Assembly: GCA_024752435.1 (NCBI GenBank) | Contig: CP103021.1 | Location: 1,550,001 to 1,614,000, forward strand | DNA: 64,000 bases | Direction of reading: 5' to 3' | Source: Allantophomopsis cytisporea | Taxonomy: Eukaryota > Ascomycota > Leotiomycetes > Phacidiales > Phacidiaceae | Shown here: positions 59,145 to 64,000 of the stretch, one piece after another | Layout of the letters: each line of letters opens with the position of its first letter | How positions within the stretch are numbered: position 1 is the first letter of the stretch | Translations under genes and position numbers: made by a program | Notes under the pieces: model-generated | Databases searched by the model: none | Told to the model about the DNA's origin: nothing | The model's input: only the letters and a program-made list of their open reading frames with translations

Positions 59145-62100
59145 ATGGACAACACCGAGAATTCTGTACGTCGCATAATACTTCAAAGTCGCCTGCGCGC
59201 AGAATTGGGTACGAAATGACTGACTTCATGAATCTACAGTATACGAGGGCATCGCAGATCCGCCCTCCAAGCAGAATTCCTTCACCTGGCAAAAGTCTCA
59301 CTGAGGTCACCGAGTCGCAAACAAATGCTAGACCAAAGTCTATGCTTCCAGCACCGCAATCTACGCTGAAGCACAAGAGTACCTTCTCAGAACCAGTAGC
59401 AAAGCGGAAAACACTTGCTGAACGAGCCGGAGAGCCAGCACCATCCAATGTCGCACCTACCTCAAAATCTGCCATAAAGGGGACGTCCCTTGTGGGCGCC
59501 AGCGTAAGTTCGGTCCTTTTCTCATTGAGTGTTCAGCCTACAATATCCACCAAAATTTTAAAGAATTCAACCATGTCCGGACTTCAAATTGATGTTCTGC
59601 ATCACGATTGTGGATATGAATCAAATCTTATGGATTGTACTGACGATTTCCTAGATGCGACCCAGCGGACTCGCAGCGCCAAGGACTACTTCTGTCGCAT
59701 CATCCAAGTTTTCGAGGACTCCATCCACAACTTCTCGAAATACATCAAACAGCAGCTTCGCCAGTAGCGTCGGACCTGGAAATCGACCACGATCTGTCAT
59801 TGGACGTTCAAAGACCTCGATGGCTTTCAGCCAATCCACCTCCACACGACCTCGACCAGCAACAGCGTTTGCACGTCATAATGGAGAAGAAGAGGAAGAG
59901 GACGATGAAGAAGTCGGACCAGGAGGGAAGCGAAAGGGTATGCCCCCAATCTATCAACACAAAATATCTTCTTCCATATCGTCAAGTCAGCAAGGTAATA
60001 TGCTTCGGGTCAACAAGCTTCGCCCAGCAAAGTCTTGGAACGCCCTGAAAAGCAACGCGAATCCGTACAGAGACCTCTCGATTTCAACAGCAATGAGCAA
60101 ACTGAACGTTCGCGACGATGATAGCATCATTTCAACATCTACCGCTATCACCGGATCATCAAGAACACCTGGCAAGCAGCAATTGAGGAACCAAAACAGC
60201 ACTCAAGCTCTCGTCAAGTTCAAGGCACCAGATGCTGACCAAGGACAAATGATATCTCCTTCTCAAATTCCAGTACTAAGGACTGAGGCAATGAAGATTG
60301 CTATACCAGTCACCCCTTCCAAAGCCCCCAAATTGTCTCCTACTAAGACTCCATACTTGTCCAAAGATTCTAATATAACTTCCTTTACAGCCTGGGATGT
60401 TCGCGGTCGACTTGAAGATATGGAGGCCATGTATTCCGAGCTCAAGACCACACTTAGCGGATCGAACCTGGAACGCAACGGTCTCGAAGAAACTGTTACA
60501 GTGTACAAAGCGCGAAGTATGTTGTTCTCTCCAATCAATTCGACTAAAACACTGACAATTGTAGTCACGGAGCTCGAGACTATCCGAACACAGCTCCAGG
60601 CGACGAATACTACCTTGCAGACAGACTTGGAACTTACCCGCCAGAAATTGACAATCGCAACTGACAGTTTAGAAGACGAAAGAAGAAGGAACCGGAACGA
60701 AACTGACGACTTGAACCGCAGTCACCGTAATGAAATAGATCAGCTCAGACGTGAAAACAACGATGAAGTCGAACGACTCCTCCGAGTGCACCGGGACGAG
60801 TTGCGTGAGCTGGAACGAAGAAGTGGGTCAGAACTTGAGGAAGAACGCGCCAAGCGATTGAGGGAACTACAAGAGATCAAGACGACTATTGCACTAGAGC
60901 ATCAGAACAGTGGTATCGAGATTACAAAGAAGGACCGAGAACTACAGAACATGCGTGGAGAACTTGAGGAGGTTAGAGGGGAACTTGACCGACAGCAAAC
61001 ATTGAAGAACAATCTGCAGAACAAGCTTGGGGAGGCTTCGATCAGTACTGAGACACTTGGGCAGCAAGTCACTTCCTTGCGCGCACAGATCTCTTTCCTT
61101 GAATCCGATAACACTGCTCAGTCGCATCGATTCGAGGAGATGGAACAGCGACTCCAAGATGCTTTGAAGTCTGCGAGAGAATCGAAGGAGAAACTCATCA
61201 AGGAGGAGACCTTGCGACGAATTCTTTTCAACCAGGTTCAGGAGCTTAAGGGCAACATCCGTGTCATGTGTAGAGTCAGACCGACCCTAGCACATGACGC
61301 GGAGAATGCCCCTGCGCAGGTGGAATTTCCAGACACAGCAAAGGAGTCCAAGGAAGTTGTGTTCCAAGGCCAAGTAGAGAGAAGCGTTACTGGAAAGGAG
61401 ACTGTCAAATCCCATCCTTTCTCTTTCGATCGCGTCTTTGGTCCTACTAGTCAAAACGAGGAGGTTTTTGACGAGATCTCTCAACTTGTACAGAGTGCTC
61501 TTGACGGGTACAATGTATGCATTTTCTGTTATGGCCAGACTGGTTCTGGTAAGACACACACCATGTCTTCTGCAGATGGTATGATTCCACGAGCAACCCG
61601 CCAGATTTACTCCACTGCCACTGCATTGGAGGAGAAAGGATGGAAATACAGCATGGAGGGTAGCTTCATTGAAGTTTACAACGAAGACATCCACGACTTG
61701 CTTGGTAACGCGAAGGATTTCGACAAGAAGAAGCATGAAATTCGGCATGACCAAGTCAAGAAGCAAACAACCATCTCTGGTGTCAACACTGTTCCACTGG
61801 ATTCACCCGATGCCGTAGAGACAATTCTCAAGCGAGCAGACAACAACCGCAGTGTCGCAGCGACCAAATCCAATGAGAGATCCTCTAGATCCCATTCTGT
61901 GTTTATCTTGAAACTTGTTGGGCACAATAGCAGTACCGGAGAGACCTCCGAAGGTACACTGAATTTGGTAGATCTTGCTGGTTCTGAGCGTCTGAAATCC
62001 TCTGGCGCAGAAGGTGATCGTATGAAGGAGACACAAAACATCAACAAAAGCTTAAGCTGCTTAGGAGATGTCATCGGGGCCTTGGGATCCGGCAAGGATG

Positions 62101-62383
62101 GTGCTCACATTCCGTATCGGAACTCAAAAGTAAGTCTTGTTATACAGCCAAGCTCTTTGGATTTCGCCAAAGAAAGTCTCGCGAGGGCTTCGCTGATTTC
62201 AAATAGTTGACGTATCTCTTGCAATACTCCCTTGGAGGTAATTCGAAAACGCTGATGTTTGTCATGGTCTCCCCATTACAAGCACATCTTAGCGAGACCT
62301 TAACGTCGCTCAAATTCGCTACAAAGGTCTACAACACCCATATTGGTACGGCCAAGAAGTCCACAAAGGTTGGAAAGGATTAG
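59145..62383 (+). CDS. klpA: Kinesin-14 (KlpA/Kar3 type, C-terminal motor), five exons
   Basis: Exons 59145-59165, 59240-59503, 59655-60516, 60565-62129 and 62207-62383 encode 962 residues. The first exon gives only MDNTENS and joins YTRASQIRPPSRIPSP, similar to the KlpA N-terminus as I recall it. Residues ~1-350 are basic, Ser/Pro-rich and would bind microtubules. A long coiled coil (~370-620, ELETIRTQLQATN onward) leads straight into the neck-motor junction GNIRVMCRVRP. The motor is complete: P-loop GQTGSGKTHT (706-715), switch I NERSSRSHS, switch II LVDLAGSE, and the end LTSLKFATKV. Motor-at-C-terminus marks minus-end-directed kinesin-14, acting in spindle assembly. Intron 3 (60517-60564) is 48 bp with no stop, so retention would stay in frame. 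The protein is longer than Aspergillus KlpA (about 770). Confidence 0.93.
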
Positions 62384-63035
62384 TATGTTGTTTGTGTGTG
62401 TAATTGATACCTTGTTATATTTGTTTGGATTTGGCGTTCGAGAACAGGGTTTGTTTCAGTTTGAACTCTTGTACTGCGGGGGAGGATGTTTTAAGCAGGA
62501 TTGGAGAACAGAGCGAGCAACATGTAGATACGGATCTCTCCATTATGCCTTCCGTACCGTATATATCGTCAGATCCTATTGTCGTATGTGTGGGATGCCT
62601 GTAGGACTGGCAGGGAATGAATTATGATCGTCACTATTTGCTTGGCTGTTGATTGAACGCATGACCCTTTCGTGGCAGGTATGGCAAAAGAGGCAAATCG
62701 GACAAGACATGTTGGCGATAAAGTGCTGATAAGCTGCATGCTGTAGTGTCTTGTTCGCATATGACTACGGTATCCTTGGCACACAATCTCGGAAACCCTG
62801 TCATTCTAATATCTCAGCTGGGTATCTACTGGTTATCTGGGCCCGCAGGTACAATATACCCCTGTCAAAGGTATGCTTTCCAATTCCCCGCCCAGAACAT
62901 CTCTTCCAACATCCGCCTCTCAACTCTGCAATGTAGACTATCAATCGCCATTGATCAATAACATCACTCTCACCTCCGTCCATTCATGCCAAAAATATTG
63001 TCGCTGACCCTTTATGATTGATCTCTTCTCTTCCC
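62384..63035. other. Intergenic, leader of the last gene with a short upstream ORF
   Basis: No gene is supported. A ten-codon upstream ORF (63014-63043) overlaps the start codon of the next gene; see findings. Confidence 0.5.
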
Positions 63036-64000
63036 ATGGCTGAAATATTTGGCACCGCTGTCTCTGCCCTCTCCGTAGCAGGCTTTGCCATCTCAATTGC
63101 CCACTCTGCACTCAAGCTCAAGGCCCTTCTCGACGCTCTCAAAGATGCTCCTGCGGATATTCTTCATCTCATCGAGGAGATCGAGCTCTTTTCCGAAATT
63201 CTCTCCGAAATCGATTGGCAGCATCGACGCAATGCCGCTCCACAGCGCCAGAATGTTACGGTCTCCCGGAGTGAGAAGCTGAGTGCCTACGGCGGGGAGG
63301 TGGAGATGGTGAGTCCAGTTGGCACGGGATGGGGAGTGGGTGGCATGGATGATGTGGGTAAGAAGTGTCTGGAGCGCTGTCAGAAAGCTAGCGAGATACT
63401 TTTGGAGGTGGCTGACGGATTGGAATTGGAGGCGAGAAGAGGGGGCTTGGGGCGAGTTAAGATTCTTATGGGCGTCGGGAAAGTAGGTAGACTTAGACAG
63501 AGGGTTGAAGGTGCGTGGCGTTTATTGGTTTTGGCACAGCAGGTTTATTGTAGGTATGTGGTATTCGCTTTTCTTTTGCGATATACCGAGGTTAATTTGG
63601 AGTGAAATAATGTTGACTTGTGTAGTGCGCTGGCGAGACAAGATTCTTTGGCTCTGAAACGGCAGGTCAAGAGTATTGAGGCTCGCCTAGAAGACTCGAC
63701 CATTAGGAAGAGAGTAGAGAACATCGAGATTAAATTGGAGGAGGTGAGGGATTCGAAGCCTCAAGCAACGTTAATCCAGACACAGATATGGGAGCCAGAT
63801 CAGAAGACTGCACTGCATGATTTTGTTGCCGCGTCTCAGGAGGTGTATATACCTCCGCCTGCAACAGCTGAATCACAAATATCGACATCAACTTCACCGC
63901 CGAGCTCATCACCAGGCAGTTCCGAGATCATCGAACGACGAGAAGATCTGGCTTATATGCGGGTCACGTCATCCAAACCGCAAAACTCGACTGTGCTCCT
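63036..64000 (+). CDS. HeLo/STAND-like N-terminal domain protein, 3' truncated by the window
   Basis: Exon 1 is 63036-63553 and exon 2 runs from 63626 off the window; the intron (72 bp) has a perfect GTATGT donor, and splicing makes a Ser codon. The first ~60 residues (MAEIFGTAVSALSVAGFAIS, then HSALKLKALLDALKDAP) form the hydrophobic-helix pattern seen at the N-terminus of many fungal STAND/NLR-like proteins (HeLo-like, PigL_N-type). A glycine-rich linker and a further helical region follow. Exon 2 encodes a coiled-coil (VKSIEARLEDSTIRKRVENIEIKLEEV) and then a Pro/Ser-rich part. The decisive C-terminal domains (NACHT, NB-ARC, ankyrin or kinase-like) lie outside the window, so whether this is a full immune-type receptor is open. 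ATG 63036 was chosen because the upstream frame begins only with TTG. Confidence 0.72.

Noticed and set aside
1..64000. CRISPR arrays, bacterial operons or integrated viral genes
   Set aside because: No regularly spaced repeats, no polycistronic prokaryote-like arrangement, and no capsid, polymerase or integrase-like coding sequence was seen. The only mobile element recognised is the Fot1/pogo transposon.

Overview
The window comes from a filamentous ascomycete (Pezizomycotina). Nearly every gene is split by short introns (about 44-190 bp) with GTRNGT donors and CTRAC-like branch points. The gene content is typically fungal: a HET-domain gene, a fused SNX41-type sorting nexin, a C-terminal-motor kinesin of the KlpA/Kar3 type, a Pezizomycotina-style PdxT and a Fot1/pogo transposon. 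A Leotiomycete (Helotiales) is my best guess, because the transposon resembles Botrytis Flipper in size, but this is weak inference. I found no rRNA, no canonical tRNA and no CRISPR array.

Positions 1-34,200 are a conserved, gene-rich block. In order it holds: the C-terminus of a mitochondrial ABC transporter (Mdl1-like), a phenol-hydroxylase-like FAD monooxygenase, a nitroreductase-like protein, a GH47 alpha-mannosidase (minus), an unannotated spliced 56-residue membrane protein (minus), a seven-exon THADA/Trm732-type gene (minus) diverging from TIM23 (plus), an orphan three-exon gene, a GPI-anchored repeat protein, a Ubp12/USP15-type deubiquitinase, a 1-acylglycerol-3-phosphate acyltransferase (minus), the PdxT glutaminase of vitamin B6 synthesis, and a PMP47/Ant1-type peroxisomal carrier with an unusual C-terminal tail.

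Positions 34,200-58,900 are sparser, AT-richer and accessory. They hold a HET-domain gene broken by three TGA codons and a frameshift, a complete cytochrome P450 (minus), SNX41 (minus), a multi-pass membrane protein of unknown function (minus), a tRNA-like sequence, a complete but dead Fot1/pogo DNA transposon with inverted repeats and TA target-site duplication, a secreted GH35 beta-galactosidase (minus), a secreted CE12 acetylesterase, and an M20 amidohydrolase. GH35, CE12, P450 and HET genes around a mutated transposon fit a region that evolves by repeat-driven mutation and carries plant-cell-wall and self-recognition functions.

Positions 59,100-64,000 return to a conserved kinesin-14, followed by the start of a gene with a HeLo/STAND-like N-terminal helical domain that runs off the window. 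Exon boundaries were read by eye from splice signals and reading-frame continuity. Most are unambiguous; alternatives are stated where they exist. I saw no obviously new multi-gene system. The most unusual items are the small spliced membrane protein, the two differently mutated genes, the carrier tail, and the start-site puzzles in the deubiquitinase and nitroreductase genes.
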